Below, in pieces: positions 55,575 to 64,000 of a DNA stretch of 64,000 bases. The notes beneath the pieces were generated by a model that worked only from the letters and a program-made list of their open reading frames with translations, was not told where the DNA came from and searched no databases. The position numbers and the translations under genes were made by a program. Each line of letters begins with the position of its first letter. Within the stretch, counting starts at the first letter, position 1. Source of the stretch: Chryseobacterium sp. Leaf404 (GTDB lineage: Bacteria > Bacteroidota > Bacteroidia > Flavobacteriales > Weeksellaceae); the NCBI RefSeq assembly GCF_001424145.1, contig NZ_LMQM01000013.1, positions 62,001-126,000 of the forward strand, written 5' to 3'.

Positions 55575-57242
55575 ATGGCAAGACTCACAGCAAGCGAACA
55601 CAGCAAAAAATTGTTCAGCTACATTACAAAAGAAAAGAAAGATGTTACAAACATCTATTTTTACGCCATCCTCAACGGTTTGGTTTCGCTCAGTATCCCA
55701 TTGGGTATACAGTCCATCATTAGTTTTGTGATGGGGGCAACGATGGTTACATCTATTTATCTGCTCATCCTTTTTGTGGTTTTGGGAACATTTTTAGTGG
55801 GACATTTCAGACTTAAAGTGCTTCAGATCATTGAAAAAATTCAGCAGAAAATATTTGTGGAATTTTCTACAGCTTTTGCCGAAAAATTACCTAAAATAAA
55901 CCTCGCCGAAAACCGGAAATATTATCTCCCGGAACTTGTAAACCGTTTTTTCGATGTTCAGATTCTACAGAAAGGAATTTCAAAAATTCTTCTGGAAATT
56001 CCCACTGCCTTAATACAAATTATATTCGGAATACTGCTTCTTTCCTTCTATCATCCCTGGTTTTTAGCCTTTGGGGCTTTGGTCATCTTTCTGGTAGTCC
56101 TTATTTTTATCTACAGCATGGAAAGCGGAATAAAATCCAGCATCGAAGAAAGTGATAAAAAATACGAAACAGCAGCATGGATTGAAGACATTGCCGCATC
56201 TGTGAAGACATTCAAAATGCATTCTGCACAGGAAACGCACCTGCAGGGAATTGACAACAGAGTGGTAGAATATCTTGATCACAGAACGTCTCATTTTAAA
56301 ATTCTTGTTTTTCAGTACAAAACAATCATTGCTTTTAAAGTAATCATCACGTTTGCAATTTTGGCTATCGGTACCTATCTGATGGTTAATCAGCAGCTGA
56401 ACATCGGTGCCTTCATCGCAGCAGAGATTGTGGTACTTACCATCATGGCAGCGGTAGAAAAACTCATTATCAGCCTTGAAAGCTACTATGACCTCATCGC
56501 CTCATTCGCCAAACTTTCTAAGGTAACAGAGCTGAAAGAGGAGACTGAAGGAGAGATTATACTTTCGCAGAAAGACAAAGGCGTTGAAATAGAATTTAAA
56601 GATGTACAGTTTGCTTTCAGCGATACACCGGCTATTTTATCAGATCTCAATTTCAGACTGAAAGAAAACAGCCTCACCGTGATCACCGGAAAAATGGGAA
56701 CAGGAAAATCTTTACTTCTCAATATGCTTTCAGGTTTTTACGAACCCAGTTCCGGGACCATACTTTTTGATAAAATTCCGCTGAAGAATTTACACAAAAC
56801 AGATTTCAGAAACAGTGTAGGTCTTTATCTGGAAAACATGAAAGTGATACAGGGAACAGTTCTGGAAAATATTCTGCTGGGAAGCAAGCAAAGCAATACA
56901 GAAAGCATTCTTCACCTTTCGGAAAAACTCGGCATAGAAAGTATATCCAGCAATTTCACCAACGGTTTTGCCACAGATATCAGCGAGACAGATCCTGAAA
57001 TAACTTTCAGCTCAAAAAAGAAAATCCTCCTTCTCCGTTCATTATTAGGTGATAAAAGATTAATCTTACTTGAAAATCCTCTGGCAGGAATGTCTGAAAA
57101 TTTTCAGGAAAAACTGAGCGAATATCTTCGGGAACTGAAGCAGCACTGCACCATCGTTATTGTTTCACCAGATAAAAATATGATTTACAATGCAGATCAG
57201 CATATTCATCTGGAAGACGGAAGTTTAAGTATCATTTCATAA
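55575..57242 (+). CDS. ABC exporter (membrane plus ATP-binding domain) with degenerate nucleotide motifs
   Basis: This 555-residue protein has six membrane helices (residues of about 20-310) and an ATP-binding domain from about 340, the layout of a bacterial exporter half-transporter; no C39 peptidase domain is present. Walker A is intact (GKMGTGKS, 372-379). The others are altered: the Q-loop Gln is Glu420, the signature LSGGQ is FSSKK (478-482), Walker B Asp and catalytic Glu are Glu500 and Asn501 (LILLENP), and the switch His is Ser531 (VSPDK). ATP binding is plausible, hydrolysis doubtful. The gene sits intact between tetR and hlyD-type genes with 6- and 13-base gaps. Confidence 0.85.
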   Translation: MARLTASEHSKKLFSYITKEKKDVTNIYFYAILNGLVSLSIPLGIQSIISFVMGATMVTSIYLLILFVVLGTFLVGHFRLKVLQIIEKIQQKIFVEFSTAFAEKLPKINLAENRKYYLPELVNRFFDVQILQKGISKILLEIPTALIQIIFGILLLSFYHPWFLAFGALVIFLVVLIFIYSMESGIKSSIEESDKKYETAAWIEDIAASVKTFKMHSAQETHLQGIDNRVVEYLDHRTSHFKILVFQYKTIIAFKVIITFAILAIGTYLMVNQQLNIGAFIAAEIVVLTIMAAVEKLIISLESYYDLIASFAKLSKVTELKEETEGEIILSQKDKGVEIEFKDVQFAFSDTPAILSDLNFRLKENSLTVITGKMGTGKSLLLNMLSGFYEPSSGTILFDKIPLKNLHKTDFRNSVGLYLENMKVIQGTVLENILLGSKQSNTESILHLSEKLGIESISSNFTNGFATDISETDPEITFSSKKKILLLRSLLGDKRLILLENPLAGMSENFQEKLSEYLRELKQHCTIVIVSPDKNMIYNADQHIHLEDGSLSIIS

Positions 57243-57255
57243 AATTAAGCACAAA

Positions 57256-58569
57256 ATGAAATTACAGGCATACGATAAAATTTATCACATCAACAGAAAA
57301 TCACGGGTAAAAAGATGGTTTTTGTTTATTCTGATTGCAGGAATTATCACTCTATTTCTCCCATGGACCCAGAATATTAAAGTGAAAGGAAATGTTTCAT
57401 CACTTTACCAGTCGCAGAGACCTCAGCAGCTGAACTCTCCCATCCCCGGAAGAATTATAAAATGGAATGTAAAAAACGGCGACTACGTAAAAAAAGGTGA
57501 TACACTTTTACAGCTCTCAGAGATCAAGGAAGATTACATGGATCCACTTTTGGTACAGAGAACCGAGCAGCAGGTAGATGCAAAAAGAGGCGTAAGAGAT
57601 TATTACGAAGCAAAAGTGGGAACAGCAAAAAATCAGTTAGAAGCCTTAAATGCTGCGAGAGACTTAAAACTGAATCAGGTTAAAATAAAAATCATTCAGC
57701 TGAACAGTAAGCTGGTGGGTGAACAGGCAGAACTGGAGGCTGCCAAAAATGAACTCAGACTCTCCGAAGACCAGTTTCAGAGACAGAAAAAAATGTATGA
57801 TGAAGGTTTGGTCTCTCTCACGCAGTTTCAGCAGAGAAGTATCTCATATCAAAATTCGATGGCAAAAAAAACTGCCTCCGAAAATAAAGTAGCCCAGACG
57901 CAGCAGGAAATTCTCAACACACAGATTGAGCAAAATGCCGTTACGCAGGATTACAACGAGAAACTGAGCAAGATTGAGGGCGAGCGGTTTCAAAGTATGG
58001 GACAGATTGAGGGAAGTGACGGCGAAATTGCCAAACTTCAGAATCAGGTTGCCAATTATAAGGCAAGACAGGGGCTATACTTCATCTTAGCGTCTCAGGA
58101 TGGCCAAATTGTTCAGCTGAATAAAGCCGGAATTGGTGAAGTTTTGAAAGATGGCGAAAACATTGGAACGGTGGTTCCCACAACGGTAGATTATGCCGTG
58201 GAAATTTACATCAAACCTGTAGATTTACCCCTGATAAAAGAAGGGCAGCGGGTAATGAATATTTTTGACGGTTTCCCTGCGATTGTCTTCTCTGGCTGGC
58301 CGGATTCCAGCTACGGAACTTTTGCCGGCAAGGTAGTTGCCGTAGAAAGTAACATCAGCGCCAACGGAATGTTTAAAGCCCTAATCGTGGAAGATAAAAA
58401 TGAAAAAAAATGGCCCCGTAAAATAAAAATGGGAACCGGAGTTCAGGGCATTGCCATCTTAAATGATGTACCAATCTGGTATGAGTTGTGGCGAAACATT
58501 AATGGTTTCCCGCCGGATTATTATGAGGTAACGAATGCAAAATCAGGTAAAGATGAAAAAGCAAAATAA
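57256..58569 (+). CDS. HlyD-family periplasmic adaptor protein
   Basis: This 437-residue membrane fusion protein has one N-terminal membrane helix (WFLFILIAGIITLFLPW) and a first biotinyl-lipoyl half (LNSPIPGRIIKWNVKNGDYV). A long coiled coil, about residues 95-260 (rich in Gln, Glu, Lys), is followed by the second lipoyl half and a beta-barrel (SQDGQIVQLNKAGIGEVLKD). It links the inner membrane ABC protein to the TolC-type channel. Its 3' end overlaps the next gene by 17 bases. Confidence 0.9.
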   Translation: MKLQAYDKIYHINRKSRVKRWFLFILIAGIITLFLPWTQNIKVKGNVSSLYQSQRPQQLNSPIPGRIIKWNVKNGDYVKKGDTLLQLSEIKEDYMDPLLVQRTEQQVDAKRGVRDYYEAKVGTAKNQLEALNAARDLKLNQVKIKIIQLNSKLVGEQAELEAAKNELRLSEDQFQRQKKMYDEGLVSLTQFQQRSISYQNSMAKKTASENKVAQTQQEILNTQIEQNAVTQDYNEKLSKIEGERFQSMGQIEGSDGEIAKLQNQVANYKARQGLYFILASQDGQIVQLNKAGIGEVLKDGENIGTVVPTTVDYAVEIYIKPVDLPLIKEGQRVMNIFDGFPAIVFSGWPDSSYGTFAGKVVAVESNISANGMFKALIVEDKNEKKWPRKIKMGTGVQGIAILNDVPIWYELWRNINGFPPDYYEVTNAKSGKDEKAK

Positions 58570-59956
58570 AATTTTTGTTATCGCTTTCCTGTTGTTTTTC
58601 AGTTTAAATTCCGCTCAGGATTCATTGAAAATTTCATCAGCTGAATTTATAAATATCGTAGAAAAATATCATCCTTTAGCTTTAAAATATCAGCTTAAAA
58701 ACAGATTGGCAGAACAGGAAATCACAAGAGCACGGGGTAGTTTTGATCCGGTTTTAGCAGGAAAATTAGGTGAGAAAAACATTGACGGAACAAAATATTA
58801 CGAACAGAAAAATCTGGAACTCGGAATCCCCACTTGGTACGGAATTGATCTGCACGGAGGTTACAACTATCTCGACGGACAAAAACTGAATGACAGCGAA
58901 ACAAAAGGCGGCTTGTATCAGTTTGGTATTACGGTTCCTTTAGCTAAGAACCTTCTGTATGATAAAAGAAGAGCGATGCTCGATCAGGCAAAGTTCGGAC
59001 TGAGAATGACTGAAGCCGAACAGGCTGTTTTAACCAATGACTTGTTGCTTGAAGCCGAAAACACCTATTGGGAATGGGTTCAGAATTATGAGATTTATAA
59101 ACTCAAATCTGAAATTGTTGAAATCAATAAAGACCGTTTAAAATTCACCAAAAAAACTTTTGATTTCGGGGAAAAGCCCGCGATCGACACAGTTGAAGCC
59201 CTTTCACAGCTTCAAAGTTTTGAACTTCAGCAACGGGATGCGTATTTAAGTTTCGTTAAAAGTACACAGGAGCTGCAACTTTATTTATGGAAAGACAATC
59301 AGCAGTTTTACGAATTATCAGAAATGATTTATCCATCAGACAGACTTGCTGATCATCCTGCATATTCAGATTTCGAATTTTTGATTCAGGATGTTGATTC
59401 AAGACAGATCAACTCGCATTTTTCGGTTTTGTATTACAATCAAAAGCAGAATATTCTTGAAAGTGAAAGACGTCTGAAATGGCAGAGTTTTTTGCCTAAA
59501 TTAGATTTCACTTATAATTTTTTCAACAAAGAAAATTACAGTCCGGATTATCTTCCGCTTTTTGATAACAATTTTCAATACGGTTTAAAATTAGAAATCC
59601 CAATATTTCAAAGGGAAGCAAGAGCCAATTTTCAGATGGCAAAGATTAAAATCAATCAAAACGAACTCGATACTACTATTAAAATTAGAGAACTTGATGT
59701 GAAAATTGAAACCTACAAAAATGAAATCCTCAATTATCATACTCAGATTGATCTGTCCGGAAAAAATCTTCAGAACTACAGAAAACTTTTAAGTGCCGAA
59801 GAAATGAGATACAGCAACGGTGAAAGCTCGCTTTTCCTGATCAATTCCAGGGAAAATAAAGTAATTGAAGCTCAGGAAAAATTTATATCCATCAGAACAA
59901 AATTCCTGAAAAGCTTCAATAAACTGAAGTGGATGAGGGAGAATTTCACACTTTAG
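58553..59956 (+). CDS. TolC-family outer membrane channel protein
   Basis: This 467-residue protein has a signal peptide (KKQNKIFVIAFLLFFSLNSAQ) and two outer-membrane-efflux domains with long helical hairpins (ENTYWEWVQNYEIYKLKSEI, TKKTFDFGEKPAIDTVEAL). ATG 58553 is preferred over 58535 since it starts the signal peptide cleanly. It overlaps the HlyD gene by 17 bases, which indicates coupling. With the ABC and HlyD proteins it completes a tripartite type I secretion or efflux machine. Confidence 0.9.
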   Translation: MKKQNKIFVIAFLLFFSLNSAQDSLKISSAEFINIVEKYHPLALKYQLKNRLAEQEITRARGSFDPVLAGKLGEKNIDGTKYYEQKNLELGIPTWYGIDLHGGYNYLDGQKLNDSETKGGLYQFGITVPLAKNLLYDKRRAMLDQAKFGLRMTEAEQAVLTNDLLLEAENTYWEWVQNYEIYKLKSEIVEINKDRLKFTKKTFDFGEKPAIDTVEALSQLQSFELQQRDAYLSFVKSTQELQLYLWKDNQQFYELSEMIYPSDRLADHPAYSDFEFLIQDVDSRQINSHFSVLYYNQKQNILESERRLKWQSFLPKLDFTYNFFNKENYSPDYLPLFDNNFQYGLKLEIPIFQREARANFQMAKIKINQNELDTTIKIRELDVKIETYKNEILNYHTQIDLSGKNLQNYRKLLSAEEMRYSNGESSLFLINSRENKVIEAQEKFISIRTKFLKSFNKLKWMRENFTL

Positions 59957-60097
59957 AATTTTAATTTGAACCATTAATTTTAATAAGTTTTTAAGATTTG
60001 TTTAGGTGAGATTCGCTTTAAGCGACCTGCTTAAACTCTATTAGATTTTCCTTAATCAATCTTACTTTTTTAGTGATTTTACTGGTTTAAATTTTAA

Positions 60098-60161
60098 TCT
60101 CACGCAGCTTTTGCAAATTGAGCAGATAGAGATCTGCAGAATCACCTTAATCTGCGTGAGA
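60098..60161. repeat. inverted repeat with CTCACGCAG ends
   Basis: TCTCACGCAG (60098-60107) and CTGCGTGAGA (60152-60161) are perfect 10-bp inverted repeats. The interior repeats GCAGAT-type strings. It resembles the drifting intergenic repeats of flavobacteria. Confidence 0.5.
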
Positions 60162-60171
60162 CTGTAAAAAC

Positions 60172-60201
60172 AAAAAGTTCAGGCGAAACCTGAACTTTTT
60201 T
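60172..60201. terminator. bidirectional terminator after the export operon
   Basis: AAAAAGTTCAGG pairs perfectly with CCTGAACTTTTT around a CGAAA-type loop, with a T-run after it. Confidence 0.9.
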
Positions 60202-60220
60202 GTGTCTTTTTTCTTTACCG

Positions 60221-60607
60221 TTAAATTCTATTCTTCACAAAATAAAAAATCAGCATCAACCAAGCTAAAATCATAAGCAATCCTCCAAGCGGTGTGATTG
60301 GTCCTAAAAACTTTAGATTTAAACCAAAACGATCCTGTAAGCTCAAACCATAAATGCTGAAAGAGAACAGCATCGTTCCTGCAATCATTAGGATAGAAAT
60401 CCATTTTTGAGATGAGGTGTCAAATTTTAAAATATAACCTGCAATCAGTAAAAAGAATGCGGCGTACATTTGATATCTTACGCCTGTTTCAAAACTTTCC
60501 AGTCTTTCCACAGATAAAATTTTCTTTAAAGCGTGTGCTCCAAAAGCTCCTAAAATAACGGATAACATTCCGAAGGCAGCTCCGAAGACGAGGGTAATTG
60601 TTTTCAT
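60221..60607 (-). CDS. DUF423 family membrane protein
   Basis: This 128-residue protein has four membrane helices. It shows the family pattern GAAFGMLSVILGAFGAHALK at residues 8-27, YQMYAAFFLLIAG, FSFSIYGLSL and a late GPITPLGGLLMILAW. The family is widespread in bacteria and its role is not established. It is 28 bases downstream of the next minus-strand gene and may be cotranscribed. Confidence 0.9.
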   Translation of the reverse strand: MKTITLVFGAAFGMLSVILGAFGAHALKKILSVERLESFETGVRYQMYAAFFLLIAGYILKFDTSSQKWISILMIAGTMLFSFSIYGLSLQDRFGLNLKFLGPITPLGGLLMILAWLMLIFYFVKNRI

Positions 60608-60635
60608 TTTTTATTATAAATTATTTTTAGCCGCT

Positions 60636-61298
60636 TTACTCAACTCCGATCATTACAAGTGGAATCGCGTACATTTCTTTTACTGCTTTTCCGTTGGATT
60701 CCTTCGGTTTAAACACATCTGCAACCGAATAAAAACTCAGAAGAACAAAAAGTTTTATTTCTTGATCATCCGTACCCGTAATTTTCGCCTCTTTTGTCTG
60801 ACCGTCAGTATCTAAAACAAATGTTAATTTAAGTTTTAAAGTACTCTCTAAATTTTCAAAAAGTGAATGACCTGCTAACCTATCTGATAATTTTCCACGA
60901 ATGATATCCTGAGAAAAAGCCTCCGGAACCGGTAGCATTGTATTTTTTGGCGGTATATATTCCTTAATATTCTCCTTTTCAACTTTTGCCAGCAGAAGTT
61001 TTAATTTTTCGATTCTTATCGGTCGATTGTCATCCAGGCATTCAAGATAAGATTTTTTCAGAGCATCAAACTCCTTTAAATATTCTTCCCGATCCGTCTC
61101 TGAAAGCTTTTTGTCTGGTGATTTTGAAACTATCACTTTGTACTTTGCATCAAGCAATCCGTAGTCTTTACCACATTCAGTTTCTAAGTCTGAATAAATC
61201 TTATCGAGTTTTTCATGTAACGTAAATCTGGTATTTTGCGCAAATAAAATTGCAGAACTAAAAACGGCAAAAGCAATAAAATATTTTTTGAAATTCAT
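60636..61298 (-). CDS. periplasmic protein with TonB-C-like domain
   Basis: This 220-residue protein has a signal peptide (NFKKYFIAFAVFSSAILFAQ), a charged helical middle of about 90 residues and a C-terminal domain resembling TonB C-terminal/energy-transducer-like folds: LTFVLDTDGQTKEAKITGT and FKPKESNGKAVKEMYAIPLV. There is no membrane anchor for energy transduction, so it is not a working TonB. It lies seven bases after the HMG-CoA reductase stop. The role is unknown. Confidence 0.65.
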   Translation of the reverse strand: MNFKKYFIAFAVFSSAILFAQNTRFTLHEKLDKIYSDLETECGKDYGLLDAKYKVIVSKSPDKKLSETDREEYLKEFDALKKSYLECLDDNRPIRIEKLKLLLAKVEKENIKEYIPPKNTMLPVPEAFSQDIIRGKLSDRLAGHSLFENLESTLKLKLTFVLDTDGQTKEAKITGTDDQEIKLFVLLSFYSVADVFKPKESNGKAVKEMYAIPLVMIGVE

Positions 61299-61305
61299 AT
61301 TTAAT

Positions 61306-62634
61306 CTATTTATTTCTCAATTTCTCCAACTCTGCAATCACCTCATGATGACTCACCGTTTTATCTTTAAAATAAGTCACAAAATGTTGCTTTTCTGCTT
61401 CCGTTGCTCCGAATTGATTTAAAATATTAAACAAATGCATTTTCATGTGACCTTTCTGAATTCCTGTTGTGACCAAAGATCTCAAAGCTCCGAAATTTTG
61501 AGCCAAACCTGAAACTGCCAAAATACTCATCAGTTCCTGAGCTGCTGGTTTTCCAAGCAAGGCTAAAGAAAATTTAACCAAAGGATGAAGATTAGTCAAA
61601 CCTCCCACAACGCCTACAGAAATCGGCAAATCAATCCAGAATCTGAAAATTCCGTTGTCAATGGTGCAATGGGTTAATGAAGAATATTTTCCGTTTCTCG
61701 CAGCGTACGCATGAGCACAGGCTTCTGTGGCTCTGAAATCATTACCTGTCGCGATCACAACGGCATCCACACCGTTCATAATTCCTTTATTATGGGTTGT
61801 CGCACGGAAAGGTTCAATTTCAGCAATCGTAACGGCCTGTTTGAATTTTCTTGCAAATTCTTCGTTTGAAATTCCGCTGTCGTCTTTTAAATCTTCAATT
61901 TTACATGAAACTTCAGCTCTTACAATGCAGTCCGGAGTGAAATTGGAGAGAATATTCATTACAACCTGAAGGGAATTCTTTTCTTCCTGAGAAAAATCTT
62001 CACTTATGGCAATTTCTTGTTTCAAAGTTTTCCCGAACTGCTCCAGACACGAATTGATAAAATTTGCACCCATAGAATCCGCCGTATCAAAACTCGCTTT
62101 CAGCTGGTAATAATTCGGCATTTCCGCAGTCTTGTCGATGAGTTTTATATCTAAAATTCCACCGCCACGATTTCTCATGTTTACTGTGATGCTTTCTGTG
62201 GCTTCAAACAGTTTCTTTTTTAAATTAAAATTAAAAAAATGCTGAAGCTTATGAGATTCTACATCAATGATAAAATGGGTATGACCCAATTTTTCTGTGT
62301 TGATGATGGTTGTTTTAAAACCTCCCTTATCAATCCAGAATTTAGCAGCCTTGGAAGCCGCTGCAACCACCGAACTTTCTTCAACCGCCATCGGAAGGGC
62401 AAATAATTTTCCGTCAATCAGGAAGTTTGGGGCAATTCCGTAAGGCATATAGAAATTTGAAATCGTGTTTTCAGAAAACTCGTCGTGAAGTTTCTGAAGA
62501 TCAGTATTTCCGTTCCAGTATTGGTTTAATATATTCTGATATTCTGTATTTCCGTCAAGATATTCGGCAACGAGCCAATCGATTTTCCCTTGTTTTGTCA
62601 ATTTAGAAAAACCTTCAACAGGTTTGTGATTCAT
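61306..62634 (-). CDS. hydroxymethylglutaryl-CoA reductase (class II type)
   Basis: This enzyme of the mevalonate isoprenoid pathway has 442 residues from ATG 62634; a TTG at 62655 is rejected. Class II features are visible: MAVEESSVVAAASKAAKFW, DTADSMGANFINSCLEQF, RATTHNKGIMNGVDAVVIAT and LPISVGVVGGLTNLHPLVKF. The catalytic Glu, Lys and Asp are expected in the first and later segments. Flavobacteria make isoprenoids by the mevalonate route, so biosynthetic direction is likely despite class II resemblance. Confidence 0.93.
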   Translation of the reverse strand: MNHKPVEGFSKLTKQGKIDWLVAEYLDGNTEYQNILNQYWNGNTDLQKLHDEFSENTISNFYMPYGIAPNFLIDGKLFALPMAVEESSVVAAASKAAKFWIDKGGFKTTIINTEKLGHTHFIIDVESHKLQHFFNFNLKKKLFEATESITVNMRNRGGGILDIKLIDKTAEMPNYYQLKASFDTADSMGANFINSCLEQFGKTLKQEIAISEDFSQEEKNSLQVVMNILSNFTPDCIVRAEVSCKIEDLKDDSGISNEEFARKFKQAVTIAEIEPFRATTHNKGIMNGVDAVVIATGNDFRATEACAHAYAARNGKYSSLTHCTIDNGIFRFWIDLPISVGVVGGLTNLHPLVKFSLALLGKPAAQELMSILAVSGLAQNFGALRSLVTTGIQKGHMKMHLFNILNQFGATEAEKQHFVTYFKDKTVSHHEVIAELEKLRNK

Positions 62635-63055
62635 AATAAAATGTTTATTTTTCAATGACTAAAATCATAGGTTTACGATTTCACTCATAAAATTAATGTG
62701 TGTAAAGATAGTAAATTTGTTAGTCTAAAATGTGGATAAGTTCGACGTAAAACGGTTGATATTTATCAATTTTGGACTTACTTTTGAAGGTGAAATTAAA
62801 CTGAAAAAGTTTTACCAAAAAGTTACAATAGCTTTAAGTTTAAATTATTGAGAATAGAAGTTCACAAAATGATATTATTATTTTTGATATAGAATTCCTA
62901 AAAGCTTTTTTAAAAAAATTAGTTTGAATTTTTCTGAACAACTTCACAAAAATCAAAGACTTTCAAAAACTTATCTGAACTTTAAAACAGCATTAATCAA
63001 GCTTAATCTAAAATAGCTTTTGTGACTTTTGTGGTTAAATAAAATTTGCAGACAA
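62635..63055. other. 421-base gene-free A/T-rich interval
   Basis: No open frame of note, RNA gene or strong hairpin is visible. Bases 63014-63034 read CTTTTGTGACTTTTGTGGTT, and a related string occurs in reverse at 47901-47917, so a short dispersed repeat may be present. An AAAATTTG string at 63041-63048 is a near match to a -7 box for the next gene. The rest looks unstructured. Confidence 0.4.
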
Positions 63056-64000
63056 ATGAATTTCGACAGAGTAAAAGAAAAACTGGAAATACTGGCTGAT
63101 GCTGCGAAATATGATGTTTCATGTTCATCAAGCGGTGGCTCACGAAAAAATAAAACTGGCGGCCTGGGCGACAGCTCTGCAAGTGGGATTTGCCATACCT
63201 ATACCGAAGACGGCCGATGTGTTTCTCTGCTTAAAATTCTGCTGACCAATCACTGTATTTACGATTGTGCCTACTGCGTTTCCCGAAGTTCAAATGATAT
63301 CAAAAGAGCAGCTTTTACGGTAGAAGAAGTGGTTGATTTAACCATTAATTTCTACCGCAGAAATTACATTGAAGGTTTATTTTTAAGTTCAGGAATTTTT
63401 AAAAATGCCGATACGACGATGGAAAGATTGGTACGTGTTGCAAAAAAACTTCGTTTGGAGGAAAATTTTAACGGTTATATTCATTTAAAATCAATTCCCG
63501 GAGCAAGTGACGAACTGATGAAAGAAGCAGCACTGTATGCAGACCGGTTGTCTATCAACATTGAAATTCCCACAGAAAGCGGTTTAAAATTGCTGGCTCC
63601 TGAGAAAAACCGTGAAGATATGCTGAACCCTATGAAGTATATTCAGGGTGGAATTACTCAGTATAAAGAAGAAAAGAAAATTTTCAGAAAAGTTCCGAAA
63701 TTTGCTCCGGCAGGTCAGTCTACGCAGATGATTGTGGGCGCTACGAATGAAAATGATTTGCAGATTATCAAAGTTGCTGATCATTTCTATAAAAATTACA
63801 GTTTAAAAAGAGTGTACTATTCCGGTTACGTTCCAGTTTTGGAGGACAACAGATTGCCGGCTTTAACGACAGCAGTTCCCATGCTTAGGGAAAACCGTTT
63901 GTATCAGTCGGATTGGTTGATGCGTTTCTACGGATTTAAAGCTGATGAAATCTTAGATCCGCACATGCCGTTTCTTGATTTGGAAGTTGACCCTAAACTG
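63056..64000 (+). CDS. radical SAM protein, putative DNA modification/repair type, partial
   Basis: The frame is open for 315 codons and runs off the right edge. The radical SAM cluster motif CIYDCAYC (CxxxCxxC) lies near residue 70, preceded by SSGICHTYTEDGRCVSLLKI. Later segments are LFLSSGIFKNADTTMERLV, YADRLSINIEIPTESGLKLL, LAPEKNREDMLNPM and FAPAGQSTQMIVGATNEND. This is the layout of the TIGR03916 family, whose partner gene usually encodes a uracil-DNA-glycosylase-like protein just downstream. Chemistry and substrate are not established for the family. Confidence 0.85.
   Translation, partial: MNFDRVKEKLEILADAAKYDVSCSSSGGSRKNKTGGLGDSSASGICHTYTEDGRCVSLLKILLTNHCIYDCAYCVSRSSNDIKRAAFTVEEVVDLTINFYRRNYIEGLFLSSGIFKNADTTMERLVRVAKKLRLEENFNGYIHLKSIPGASDELMKEAALYADRLSINIEIPTESGLKLLAPEKNREDMLNPMKYIQGGITQYKEEKKIFRKVPKFAPAGQSTQMIVGATNENDLQIIKVADHFYKNYSLKRVYYSGYVPVLEDNRLPALTTAVPMLRENRLYQSDWLMRFYGFKADEILDPHMPFLDLEVDPKL

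Overview
The window looks like the chromosome of a low-GC flavobacterium, most likely Chryseobacterium or a close Weeksellaceae relative. The support is: promoters of the Bacteroidota form TAnnTTTG with little Shine-Dalgarno signal; secreted proteins with type IX secretion (T9SS) C-terminal tails; a mevalonate-pathway HMG-CoA reductase; the gene string rpmB-rpmG-DUF4295-ftsY; OmpA proteins with thrombospondin type 3 repeats; and SusC/TonB-type outer membrane proteins. The genus is an inference from protein style, not from a search. No tRNA, rRNA, CRISPR array, prophage or intact insertion sequence was seen.

Layout. 1-3.3 kb: end of murA, proC, a VanZ-like gene, lnt. 3.4-6.9 kb: an A/T-rich island with a subtilase gene broken by two in-frame stops and a T9SS cargo gene. 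7-16.9 kb: ribosomal proteins L28/L33, ftsY, a stress membrane protein, sppA, folK, two tandem OmpA-type paralogues, recQ, fmt. 17-24.7 kb: a ribBA-type gene with a degenerate second domain, a MITE-like inverted repeat, a luciferase-like oxidoreductase, a glycine-zipper lipoprotein, a large membrane protein, aroC, two thioredoxin-fold genes, and ykvA behind a sigma-54-type promoter. 24.7-26.9 kb: a decay zone with a 5'-truncated outer membrane receptor fused to a frameshifted small secreted gene, and a nonsense-bearing XRE regulator. 27-36.9 kb: a fused pyrE-pyrF (UMP synthase) gene, a barrel protein with an apparently dead M1-peptidase-like front half, a T9SS cargo gene, a very large outer membrane protein, dusB. 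37-46 kb: mscS, peroxiredoxin, outer membrane barrel, a PepSY-type membrane protein next to a TonB-dependent siderophore receptor, an oxidoreductase, an ABC-F protein. 46-54.6 kb: DUF1761, acyltransferase, GH25 lysozyme, NDH-2, trmD, a nuclease-fold protein, an Lrp regulator, deoC, sucC. 54.8-60 kb: a TetR / ABC exporter / HlyD / TolC operon. 60-64 kb: DUF423, a TonB-C-like protein, HMG-CoA reductase and the start of a radical SAM DNA-repair-type gene.

Most of the window is housekeeping. The most unusual items are: the export operon, whose ABC ATPase has lost nearly every catalytic motif except Walker A while the operon stays complete; the pseudo-peptidase barrel; the eukaryote-like fused UMP synthase; the RibBA lacking GTP cyclohydrolase zinc ligands; recurrent TAnnTTTG boxes 4-5 bases before the ATG, suggesting leaderless mRNAs; and several families of short degenerate repeats at gene ends, one of which lies inside an ABC-F reading frame.
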